NCBI GenBank assembly: GCA_964480945.1
Contig: CAYZRX010000011.1
Span: 1 to 63,180, forward strand
Direction: 5' to 3'
Length of the DNA stretch: 63,180 nt
Source: VGWB01 sp964480945
GTDB lineage: Bacteria; Bacteroidota; Ignavibacteria; UBA10030
The notes under the pieces were generated by a model that was not told the origin of the DNA, searched no databases, and worked only from the letters and a program-made list of their open reading frames with translations. The position numbers were made by a program, and so were the translations under genes. Shown piece by piece: positions 53,663 to 61,339 of this stretch (position 1 is the first letter of the stretch; the number at the start of each line of letters is the position of its first letter).

Positions 53663-54175
53663 TCAACGGGATCTTCCCCCATGATCCTTCGCCATTTCTC
53701 TCATCTTACCCCAATAGAGATAGATCAGACTGGCCAGAACAGCCCAGAATGTAGCTGACACGATATAGCCCCAGGTTCGATCGATGGAGAATGAAATGCC
53801 GATAAACCCGAACGAAGCAACGTAGAACAGTACGATGTAGGGGATGTGAAGGATGAGTTTCTTTCTGAATTCGATTTTCAGAATGAAGTCGAGGAGCAGC
53901 TCCACGAATAGGTACAGGAGAATGAAGCCCAGATACATCATGATCCAGAGAGGGCGCCCGCCGATGAGGTAGTCGATAAAGACAGCGGCGAGAGGGATCG
54001 CGAGGCAAATAACGACGGACCCGAATGCTTTTACCAGCCTCGGGCGCTCGTGTTTTTGGGCTACGTAGACGCCGATAACCATCAGATTGAATATGAGACC
54101 GCTGATAACAAATATCAAATCGAAGAGGTCGAGTGCGAAAAAATCGGTGAGCGTAGTTGAAAGCAGCGGACTCAT
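53663..54175 (-). CDS. Membrane protein, unknown
   Basis: 170 residues, five predicted helices (about 18-38, 50-68, 75-95, 105-125, 135-155) with a short polar C-terminus rich in Lys and Arg. No family recognised. It lies 13 bases before the fusion gene and is probably in the same transcript. Confidence 0.7.
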   Translation of the reverse strand: MSPLLSTTLTDFFALDLFDLIFVISGLIFNLMVIGVYVAQKHERPRLVKAFGSVVICLAIPLAAVFIDYLIGGRPLWIMMYLGFILLYLFVELLLDFILKIEFRKKLILHIPYIVLFYVASFGFIGISFSIDRTWGYIVSATFWAVLASLIYLYWGKMREMAKDHGGRSR

Positions 54176-54214
54176 ACCCTGTATCGCTTGCTGTCGAATC
54201 GGTTGGATTCTTCT

Positions 54215-54595
54215 CTATCTCATACCGTTGTCGAAATGTGCCTCGACCGTCAAGAGCTCACCTGCTGTGAGCATGTAGGGACCGGTTTCGGCCGGAACGA
54301 GAGATTCCTTGACCCGAAGAAAATACGTGCCGGGCGGCAGCTGTGTCTTGAATCGCCCCGTCTCATCTGTCGGAAATTCCTTCACGGTTATTCGATTTGA
54401 ATTCAGAACGAGGATCGTGCTCACCATCTCCAGCAGAGGAGGCGTCCAGCCGTTTGGTACCGGACCCGGTGTGCCGATCGAATAGACCTGTCCCTGTAGC
54501 CCCGCCTTCTCGCTCGGGGAAGATCCGGAGTCTTGACAACCGCTCCAAATCAAAAGGGGAATCAGGAGGGTCAAGATGATGAAAAAGGATCTCAT
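54215..54595 (-). CDS. Small lipoprotein with a carboxypeptidase-regulatory-like domain
   Basis: 126 residues from ATG 54595, preceded by GGGAG. Signal ends IWSGC, a lipobox. The rest has the pattern of a transthyretin-like/CarboxypepD regulatory beta domain (GLQGQVYSI, TDETGRFKTQLPPGTYFLRVK, GELLTVEAHFD). Probably an extracellular adhesion or anchoring module. It lies 39 bases upstream of the membrane protein gene. Confidence 0.65.
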   Translation of the reverse strand: MRSFFIILTLLIPLLIWSGCQDSGSSPSEKAGLQGQVYSIGTPGPVPNGWTPPLLEMVSTILVLNSNRITVKEFPTDETGRFKTQLPPGTYFLRVKESLVPAETGPYMLTAGELLTVEAHFDNGMR

Positions 54596-54643
54596 CGTTT
54601 GCACTCCCGTAGCCGGTGAGTGGAGGTGGGCGGAAACGAGTTC

Positions 54644-55171
54644 CTAGGAGAGTTCGATCGTCTTCGGGTCGCGCTCGGAGGGGGTCACTTTCCATTCCTG
54701 CTCCGCCGCGTCGAAGTCGGCGATCTTCTCCAGGGGCTGCTTGATGTATTTTCCGCGACCCGTCGCGGCGATCTGACCATCCGGAAGAAGAAGTTCTCCC
54801 GTCCCCTCGAAGAACCGGCTGTCCTCGCTGGTGATGCGTCCGACGACACGGAGTTCCTGGTCAAGGGGGATCGGCCTTCTGAATTTCGTCGTGAACTCGA
54901 CCGTCACGCCCCACATGATCTCCTCGTACCGCATCATGATCGCGCGGCCGATGGTTTCGTCCAGGATGGCTGTCGTGATGCCGCCGTGAAGCCGGTCGGG
55001 GTAGCTCTGGTGCACGTCCGTCGGCGTGAAGATGCAGACGAGCTCGTTATTCTCCAGTTCATAGAACGCGCCCTTCAGGCCGTACGGGTTTTTCAACCCG
55101 CAGACGAGGCACAATTTACTGTTCTGCTGCTTCCCTTTCACTTGATGCTGCAAGCTGTTGACCTCCTGCAA
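54644..55171 (-). CDS. Hotdog-fold thioesterase, PaaI-like
   Basis: 175 residues. The hotdog core is HGGITTAILDETIGRAIM, with the catalytic Asp/Glu in the helix, and VTVEFTTKFRRPIPL. An N-terminal CLVCGLKN pair of cysteines is typical of the PaaI subgroup of unknown function. It should hydrolyse acyl-CoA or another thioester. Confidence 0.85.
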   Translation of the reverse strand: MQEVNSLQHQVKGKQQNSKLCLVCGLKNPYGLKGAFYELENNELVCIFTPTDVHQSYPDRLHGGITTAILDETIGRAIMMRYEEIMWGVTVEFTTKFRRPIPLDQELRVVGRITSEDSRFFEGTGELLLPDGQIAATGRGKYIKQPLEKIADFDAAEQEWKVTPSERDPKTIELS

Positions 55172-55262
55172 TATGGTTCAGACGAGACTTCGACGATCAG
55201 ATCGAGCTGCTGGATTGTGCACGACTCACCCGCCTCCGGGTCGGAATTCATTGGTCAGCCGG

Positions 55263-55616
55263 CTAGGATGTTCGCCGAGACCAGGCGATCAGACGCGCAC
55301 CCAAGAATATCCCCAGGACGAGAATCACGAGATTGGCAATGTAGACCGGCATTCCGCCTGCCCAGAGGCCGGCCCGCACTCCGGCAAGCCCAAACGCAAG
55401 GGCCAGCCAAAGGTCGAGACGCCGCGCCCGGGCGGAAAAGGGCTTGTCTCGTCCTGCAGTCCAGAGGAGTGTGCCGGCCCCCGCGAGAAACAAGACAGCT
55501 TCAAAAGGAACGACGCGATCCATATCAAAGTCGAAAGCAAATCGCGCTGCGAAGTCAGCAATCACCGATGCGGTAACTACGGCGAGCGCGCGTCGATATT
55601 GCTTTAGCCTTTTCAA
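55263..55616 (-). CDS. Small membrane protein, unknown
   Basis: 117 residues with three predicted helices (about 10-28, 37-55, 70-110 possibly two) and a basic N-terminus. No family recognised. It lies 36 bases before the aquaporin gene's end, so the two are neighbours on one strand. Confidence 0.55.
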   Translation of the reverse strand: MKRLKQYRRALAVVTASVIADFAARFAFDFDMDRVVPFEAVLFLAGAGTLLWTAGRDKPFSARARRLDLWLALAFGLAGVRAGLWAGGMPVYIANLVILVLGIFLGARLIAWSRRTS

Positions 55617-55652
55617 GCTTGCCAGGTTTCCGGGCCGCAGGTTGTGCGGCTC

Positions 55653-56423
55653 TCAGCGGGATCTGCGCCAGCGAAAGATTCCGTGCGGATCGTGGTCGAA
55701 GTGGAACAACTTTGCGACTTCGATCTCCAGGCCGCGCAGCCACGTGTTCTTGTAGACGCCGACCGCGGCGAACGTTCCCAGCACCGGTCCGATCCAGTAC
55801 ACCCACCACGCAGACCAATCTCCGGAGATCACCTCCGGACCCAGGCTCCGTGCGGGATTCGTGCTCGTGCCCGAAATCGGAGCTTCAAGGTATACCATGA
55901 TGGCGTATAGAAACGGAAAAAGCAACGGCGTGAAAGATCGAAGGGTACGTTGACGAAGGAACAGGAAGAGTCCCATGATCAGAGCAAAGGTAGTTGCGAT
56001 CTCACCCAGGAGCGCTCCGCCGGTGCCGTAGGCAAAGCCGGGCAGCGTTGCTCCGAACTCCGTGCTTTGCCCCATCCATCCCCAAACAACCAGTACTGCA
56101 GTTCCCGCGATGGCGCCGGCGAGCTGTGCCACGATGTAGAAGATCGCGTGGGTGCCGCGCAGTTTCCCCATCAACCAAAAGGCCAACGTCACGACCGGGT
56201 TGATGTGCGCGCCGCTGTGCTTCCCGACAGGTGAGACGGCGATCAGTGCGCCGGTCGTGCCGAACAGGAATCCTGTGATGAGACGGCGGAGACCTTCATC
56301 AGGGATAAGCCGGATGACAGGGCTGCCTTCGCCAAAGTCGAGAATGACGAAAGAGAGGCCGACCAGCAAAAGGAGCGCCGTCCCGATGAATTCTGAGATG
56401 AAGATTATCCAATTGTCTTTCAT
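55653..56423 (-). CDS. Aquaporin / MIP-family channel
   Basis: 256 residues from ATG 56423; the frame is open further upstream but homology starts here. Six membrane helices with the two half-helix motifs SGAHINPVVT and GTSTNPARS. The first is NPV rather than NPA, a recognised but less common variant. The aromatic/arginine filter cannot be assigned by eye. It should conduct water, glycerol or a small neutral solute. Confidence 0.9.
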   Translation of the reverse strand: MKDNWIIFISEFIGTALLLLVGLSFVILDFGEGSPVIRLIPDEGLRRLITGFLFGTTGALIAVSPVGKHSGAHINPVVTLAFWLMGKLRGTHAIFYIVAQLAGAIAGTAVLVVWGWMGQSTEFGATLPGFAYGTGGALLGEIATTFALIMGLFLFLRQRTLRSFTPLLFPFLYAIMVYLEAPISGTSTNPARSLGPEVISGDWSAWWVYWIGPVLGTFAAVGVYKNTWLRGLEIEVAKLFHFDHDPHGIFRWRRSR

Positions 56424-56494
56424 TGCCGAGGTGGCTTGGGCTGGATCAGGAAGAGAGTGGCGTGCCCCTCTGAATTCGCCGACCCGCCCGGCGG

Positions 56495-57151
56495 TCAGAG
56501 CCTCTTCTGTGCAACGAGTATCTCCGATGGGACGCCGAACGGTGTTACTTTCGCGAGGTGCAAGACGTCCCAATGGTTACCGTCGACGAACTCGCCGAGT
56601 TCTACCGGCCGGCAGCCGCCGACGAGTTTCGGCATTCGATGCTGGATCGTTGTCCACGTCGATGACACCATGCGGGAAAGGAAAGTGGTTCCGTGTGTGA
56701 GACTGACGAGGCAAATCCGTCCACCAGGAACAAGAATGCGAAAAGCCTCCCGCACCGTCGTGGCTGCATCTTCGGCGGGAAGCAAATCCAGAACATAGTT
56801 CGAGACAAACCGGTCGAAGTGCCCGTCGGGTGCATCCAAGAGGGTGGAGCCCTCGATTTGCCGGACTTCAGCCCGCTCGCCGAACGATGACAGTCTCTTT
56901 TTGGCAAGAGAGATCATCGTAGAGCTGATGTCCACGCCGACATACCGAGCATCGGGGGAAAGATCATGGAGCAGGATTTGATGAGCAAAGGAGCCGGTCC
57001 CGCATCCGTATTCGAAAACCGATCCGGCCCCATCGAAACCCGCGTGTGCCACAAGGTCCCGAAGTGCGGGTTCTTCGTAGAACTTCTGAGTATCCTGGAG
57101 CTTGCCAACGCGATCGTAGATCGATCTGATTTCTTCCTTCGACAACATCAT
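56495..57151 (-). CDS. Class I SAM-dependent methyltransferase
   Basis: 218 residues from ATG 57151 with AAGGAGGAG upstream; ATG 57148 is also possible. Motif I is VFEYGCGTGSFAH, the acidic residue after beta 2 is in YVGVDISSTM, and motif IV/post I is FVSNYVLDLLP with PGGRICLVS. Target molecule is unknown; the UbiE/Coq5-like order gives no strong hint. Confidence 0.85.
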   Translation of the reverse strand: MMLSKEEIRSIYDRVGKLQDTQKFYEEPALRDLVAHAGFDGAGSVFEYGCGTGSFAHQILLHDLSPDARYVGVDISSTMISLAKKRLSSFGERAEVRQIEGSTLLDAPDGHFDRFVSNYVLDLLPAEDAATTVREAFRILVPGGRICLVSLTHGTTFLSRMVSSTWTTIQHRMPKLVGGCRPVELGEFVDGNHWDVLHLAKVTPFGVPSEILVAQKRL

Positions 57152-57239
57152 GCACTCCTCCTTCCGCACCATCAATCGATCTGCACAACGATCCGGCCTG
57201 TCTTAGGGTTCCCGGATTTTGCGGGGCACGCCCCTCGGC

Positions 57240-57608
57240 TCACTTAAGAAACTGGATCAGTTCTACCGGGGCGCCGTCGTCGACGATCATAGCCACCCGT
57301 ACGCCTTCGGAAGGAGAACTCACCTCACCCAGGAGTGTCTTCCCTTCAAGCGCGGTGTCGAGATCGTCTACCTCGAAGGCGACGTGAGGTACCCTCCGTA
57401 CGAGCTCGGAGACCTGGCAGCCCGGCTCGAACCGCATCCACTCGATGCCGTAGGGACTGGTCTCGAACCCCGAGACGTAGATCTTCAAGTGCGGGATGAA
57501 GGTCTCACCGGGTCGAGGGACTTCGGTAGGTATTCCCACGTGGTGGTACCGCCAGCCCAGTCGAGCTACAGCCGCTGGGGGTTCGTGATCTTCCCGTTTC
57601 TGTACCAT
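57240..57608 (-). CDS. VOC-family (glyoxalase/dioxygenase fold) protein
   Basis: 122 residues from ATG 57608, six bases after AAGGAG; ATG 57614 overlaps the site itself. A single VOC domain with YHHVGIPT (metal His) and VPHVAFEVDDL (second His), VELIQF containing the usual Glu. Likely a metalloenzyme or a binding protein. Substrate unknown. Confidence 0.82.
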   Translation of the reverse strand: MVQKREDHEPPAAVARLGWRYHHVGIPTEVPRPGETFIPHLKIYVSGFETSPYGIEWMRFEPGCQVSELVRRVPHVAFEVDDLDTALEGKTLLGEVSSPSEGVRVAMIVDDGAPVELIQFLK

Positions 57609-57694
57609 CGGCATCTCCTTCTCGAAGATGTTGTACTCATCCAGCCCTCACGAAAGAGCGAAGGTTTCCGGCGAGCGATGCGCGTTCCATCCCC

Positions 57695-58117
57695 TCAATC
57701 CCACTTCCCTTGGCCTTTCGAGATGCTGTACTTTCCTGCGCCGACGAAGAACAAAGCGAGGGCAGCGAGGAAGTAGAATGCTTCGATTTCTATCGACCAG
57801 GCTCCGCCACCGGCTCGAATGGTGAAGATTCCATTTCTATGGACAAGGGCTACAGCCATGAGCATGTCAAACGCTATAACCAGTGAGGCCAGCCGGGTCT
57901 GCCAGCCCACGATCAGAAGAAGGGGAGCGAGGACTTCCGCGACATACACTCCGTAGCCGATGAACCCGGGCAGTCCGTTCTGGCTGAGCATCGGCGGCAA
58001 CCAGCCGATGCCGTGTATGACTTTGGCGATCCCATGAAACAGCATCAGCCCCGCGACGGTCACCCGCAGGATCAGTTTGCCGGCGTCATCGGAATGGAAC
58101 TTGAAAGTCGATTCCAT
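57695..58117 (-). CDS. DoxX-family membrane protein
   Basis: 140 residues with four helices. ILRVTVAGLMLFHGIAKVIHG at the N-terminus and the later glycine-rich turns match the DoxX family, found next to redox enzymes in many bacteria, function not settled. It lies 87 bases downstream of a promoterless gap and before the VOC gene. Confidence 0.85.
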   Translation of the reverse strand: MESTFKFHSDDAGKLILRVTVAGLMLFHGIAKVIHGIGWLPPMLSQNGLPGFIGYGVYVAEVLAPLLLIVGWQTRLASLVIAFDMLMAVALVHRNGIFTIRAGGGAWSIEIEAFYFLAALALFFVGAGKYSISKGQGKWD

Positions 58118-58203
58118 CAGATATCCCTACAGGAAGTTGATAATGAGTTGTCTATCTTCCTCCCCTTCTCACCCCTCTCCGGCCGTCCGTCGGCGAAACT
58201 CCT

Positions 58204-58331
58204 ACTAGAAGCTATCTCAAAAATACCAGTAGTGTCACCCCGAACTCGTTTCGGGGTCTATTCCAAGCCGAAGATATAGATGCTGAACCGAGTTCAGCAT
58301 GACGCAGAGTGTTTTTGAGATGAGTTCTAAT
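58204..58331. repeat. Composite palindromic intergenic element
   Basis: About 128 bases that form one long imperfect inverted repeat (outer arms near CTATCTCAAAAA and TTTTTGAGATGAG) with two inner perfect hairpins: CCCCGAA/TTCGGGG (58238-58256) and TGCTGAAC/GTTCAGCA (58281-58298). The halves align end to end as reverse complements. MITE-like in shape; no coding sequence and no terminal duplication is clear. Confidence 0.8.
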
Positions 58332-58354
58332 TCCATCACCAAAGGAGAAAACGA

Positions 58355-59377
58355 TTACGATGCAAGGATGGTTTCAATTTTCCGCAGCTCATCGGGTGTG
58401 AGTGTCAGGCTCTTCAGTGTCCCGACGGCGTCTTCGACTTGTGAGACGCGACTGGCGCCGATCAGCGCTGAGGTGACTTGAGGGTGTCGCAGAACCCAGG
58501 CGAGAGCCATCTGCGCAAGCGTCTGGCCGCGCGCTTGAGCAACCTCGTTCAGGCGGCGGACTTTGGCCAGTTTCTCCTCCGTGATCTGCGCCGGCTTGAG
58601 AAATCCGTGCGGTTTCGCGGCCCGGGAATCGGCGGGAATTCCGTCCAGATACCTGTTCGTCAGCAGACCCTGAGCGAGCGGGGAGAACACAATGCAGCCA
58701 ACGCCTTCCTCTTTGAGAACCTGTAGCAACCCGCCCTCGATCCACCGGTTGAACATACTGTAGCTGGGCTGATGGATCAGGCACGGTGTGCCGAGCGTGC
58801 GCAAGATCTGCACGGCGTGACGCGTCTCTTCCGGCTTGTACGATGAAATGCCGGCATAGAGCGCCTTGCCGCTCCGCACGATCTGGTCCAGTGCCCCCAT
58901 CGTTTCCTCGAGTGGAGTCTCCGGATCGGGCCGGTGATTGTAGAAAATGTCGACGTACTCCAGCCCCATCCGGCGCAAACTCTGGTCAAGGCTCGCAATC
59001 AAGTACTTCCGCGACCCCCATTCGCCGTAGGGGCCCGGCCACATCAGGTAGCCTGCCTTCGTGGAGATGATCAGCTCATCCCGATGCCGGACGAAATCGC
59101 GCCGGAAGATCTTCCCGAAGTTCTCTTCGGCCGAACCCGGCGGCGGGCCGTAGTTGTTTGCCAGGTCAAAGTGCGTAATGCCGAGATCGAATGCGCGCCG
59201 GAGCATGGCACGCGCGGTGTTGATGGAGTCGACCCCGCCGAAATTATGCCAAAGCCCCAGAGAGATGGCCGGTAGTTTCAAGCCGCTTCGGCCGCAGCGA
59301 TTGTAGGCCATCGAATCGTAGCGTGCATCTTTCGGATGATACGCGGTCATCGGTTTCTTGTGCGGTTTGGTCTTCAT
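58355..59377 (-). CDS. Aldo/keto reductase, YghZ-like
   Basis: 340 residues. NADPH-dependent AKR barrel with GITHFDLANNYG (catalytic Asp and Tyr), KAGY (Lys), and HRPDP for the His position. The opening YNRCGRSGLKLPAISLGLWHNFG and the length suit the YghZ/GPR group (L-glyceraldehyde-3-phosphate reductase). ATG 59377 or 59350 could start it. It ends just 24 bases beyond the palindromic element. Confidence 0.88.
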   Translation of the reverse strand: MKTKPHKKPMTAYHPKDARYDSMAYNRCGRSGLKLPAISLGLWHNFGGVDSINTARAMLRRAFDLGITHFDLANNYGPPPGSAEENFGKIFRRDFVRHRDELIISTKAGYLMWPGPYGEWGSRKYLIASLDQSLRRMGLEYVDIFYNHRPDPETPLEETMGALDQIVRSGKALYAGISSYKPEETRHAVQILRTLGTPCLIHQPSYSMFNRWIEGGLLQVLKEEGVGCIVFSPLAQGLLTNRYLDGIPADSRAAKPHGFLKPAQITEEKLAKVRRLNEVAQARGQTLAQMALAWVLRHPQVTSALIGASRVSQVEDAVGTLKSLTLTPDELRKIETILAS

Positions 59378-59413
59378 AGTAGTCAGGTGTTTGAGGTTGA
59401 TGATTGCGCTTCA

Positions 59414-59530
59414 TTACAGCGGCATCTGCCAGCCCCCTCCAACGTAGATCAGCTGTCCGGTGATCCACCGTGCCCGTCCCGACGCCAGATAGACGATGAC
59501 GCCCTTATTCTTCAATCCCGTATCTATCAT
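59414..59530 (-). pseudogene. C-terminal remnant of an SDR oxidoreductase
   Basis: 38 codons on the minus strand end ...VYLASGRARWITGQLIYVGGGWQMPL-stop, the usual last strand and helix of short-chain dehydrogenases (LASDxARxITGQxxxVDGG). The Rossmann core and catalytic residues are absent. Upstream bases show no continuing SDR frame. It lies in the 232-base gap between the aldo/keto reductase and serine hydrolase genes. Confidence 0.7.
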
Positions 59531-59609
59531 GACTTTAATCTCCGACTATCGAGAAGCGAGTCTGCGCGAGACACACGCCCGTCGGGGTCACATTGGCGGG
59601 CAACACTGA

Positions 59610-61187
59610 CTACTCCTTCCGTTTGGCCGGCTTCAGGAGGAGATCCTGGAAATCGAAGCTGAAGTCCACCTCTGGGGATGCCGGCTTCATCTTGACCTGG
59701 TCGATGCTGCCGTCAGGATTCAGATCAAATGTCACGAAGGCATCCGCGCGCAGCTGCCGATCTCTCCACCGCGCAACAAAGGTGTCGTACTGCCAATGCT
59801 CGAGGTCGCCCACGAGCGAAGGCGTGTGGCCGAATCGCATGACAAGGTTGCCGTTCTCGAGTCCGATGGTCACGTTGCCATACCATGCGTCCGTGTAGGT
59901 ACCGACATACGACCCCAGGGGCAGGGAAGGACGAGAGGTGCTGTCCCGCTTCCCCGTGGTCTCCCGGTTCGCCGCGGCGATCATTGATGCCCTTCGCTCT
60001 TGGAGCTTCTTGTACGCGCCGCGCCAGTCGGTTTTGCCGCCGCCGATGAAGTGATCGAGCAGGTAGTAGACGATAGACTCGTAGGCTTGGCCAGCCTCCT
60101 GGTTCGTCAGAACGGCCACGCCGAGCTTCAGCTCAGGAATCATCGCCACCTTTGAAACGAAGCCCGGAAGCCCGCCCGTGTGCTGGACAAGTTTATAGCC
60201 GTGGTAATCTCGCACGCCGAACCCCAGTGCGTAGCCGTTAAAGTTGGCGCGCAGCGCTGTGAGCTCGGGAGGCGGAGTTCCAATCGGAATAGGGGTCACA
60301 AGGCTCCAGAGTTGGACGGTCGTCCGGGGCGAGAAAAGACGCGTGCCTTCGGCAACACGCCCTGAGTCGAGTTGGACAATCATCCACTTGGCCATGTCCG
60401 TGGCGCTGGAATTGATGCCGCCCGCCGGATTGGTGTTGTCGCTCGCAAAGGGATCACAGGGGCGCAGCGTTCCCTCGATCCTTGCGTGTGTCGTCGCAAC
60501 ATTGTTACCGCCCGTGGCATCGGAGTGACGCACGTTGCTGTCGTTCATACCGACTTTCGCCAGGATGTGGGATGCAATGAACTGTTCCCAGGTCTCCCCG
60601 GTCACAGCTTGAATGACCTCGCCGGCAACCAAGTAGAGCACGTTGTCGTATGCATAGGCGCTGCGAAAACTCCTGACGAGAGGTATAAACCGCAGACGCT
60701 CGGCGATTTGCCTGCGGTTGTACGTTGAAGGCGGCCACCAGAGCAGATCGCCAGCGCCCAGACCCAACCCGCTCCTGTGGACCAAGAGATCACGGATTGT
60801 AATCTCCCGGGTAACATAGGGATCGGAAAGCGCAAACCAGGGAAGGTAGCGCACAACCGGCGCATCCCATTCGAGCTTGCCTTCCTCGACGAGCAATCCG
60901 ATCGCCGTCGCGGTGAAGGCTTTCGTGTTCGATGCGATGCCGAACAACGTGTGCTCATCGACACGGGCAGGTTCCCCCAGCTTACGAACACCGTAGCCCT
61001 TTGCAAGGATGACTTTGCTGTCCTTAACGATGGCGAGTGCAATTCCCGGTACTTCAAATTCTTTCTGCACCTTCTCGACGTACGCGTTCAAGTCTTTGGG
61101 AAGCACTTGTGAGTGTGAGGTCTGAGCGCTGATGAGGAGGGCGAGGACAACGGGGAAGAAACCTCGGTTTGCAGAAATCTTGTGCAT
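59610..61187 (-). CDS. Beta-lactamase-family serine hydrolase
   Basis: 525 residues from ATG 61187 with AAAGGTG upstream. A signal peptide (cleavage near SHSQ, 27) leads to a class C/PBP4-like domain: SxxK in SNTKAFTA, YxN in YAYDNVL and a late HTGG-type motif (QHTGGLPG). A C-terminal extension (about 410-525) of beta strands (DUF3471-like) follows. The enzyme probably cleaves a peptide or ester outside the cytoplasm; it need not be a resistance enzyme. Confidence 0.88.
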   Translation of the reverse strand: MHKISANRGFFPVVLALLISAQTSHSQVLPKDLNAYVEKVQKEFEVPGIALAIVKDSKVILAKGYGVRKLGEPARVDEHTLFGIASNTKAFTATAIGLLVEEGKLEWDAPVVRYLPWFALSDPYVTREITIRDLLVHRSGLGLGAGDLLWWPPSTYNRRQIAERLRFIPLVRSFRSAYAYDNVLYLVAGEVIQAVTGETWEQFIASHILAKVGMNDSNVRHSDATGGNNVATTHARIEGTLRPCDPFASDNTNPAGGINSSATDMAKWMIVQLDSGRVAEGTRLFSPRTTVQLWSLVTPIPIGTPPPELTALRANFNGYALGFGVRDYHGYKLVQHTGGLPGFVSKVAMIPELKLGVAVLTNQEAGQAYESIVYYLLDHFIGGGKTDWRGAYKKLQERRASMIAAANRETTGKRDSTSRPSLPLGSYVGTYTDAWYGNVTIGLENGNLVMRFGHTPSLVGDLEHWQYDTFVARWRDRQLRADAFVTFDLNPDGSIDQVKMKPASPEVDFSFDFQDLLLKPAKRKE

Positions 61188-61223
61188 AGGTACACCTTTC
61201 ACTGTTAGGGAGTTCCTCTCATG

Positions 61224-61319
61224 CTATGTCGTGCTGCTCCCACCGCAAAGGGTGAGGTTGATCCGATCGTGAACATGCCACGCGTTCAGAATCTGGCCGA
61301 TGAGATCGTCCTTTTGCAT
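61224..61319 (-). pseudogene. 31-codon ORF, possible truncated DinB-like gene
   Basis: ATG 61319, preceded by GAGGGAG, opens 31 codons ending in TAG. The first 22 residues (MQKDDLIGQILNAWHVHDRINL) have the pattern of an N-terminal DinB-type helix (AWxxHxRINL). After residue 25 the match ends at CGGSSTT-stop. It may be a gene cut by deletion or a small real peptide. It lies between the amidase and serine hydrolase genes on the same strand. Confidence 0.4.
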
Positions 61320-61339
61320 TAGTTCTCCCTCACTTCTTG

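Noticed and set aside
57440..57500. TCGAACCCC sequence resembling a tRNA T-loop
   Set aside because: Lies within the VOC gene. No acceptor or anticodon stem can be drawn around it. No tRNA gene was found in the window, including the 23S-5S spacer.
59610..61187. Antibiotic-resistance beta-lactamase
   Set aside because: The motifs fit the wider serine hydrolase family with a C-terminal extension. Nothing specific to drug-hydrolysing class C enzymes can be shown.
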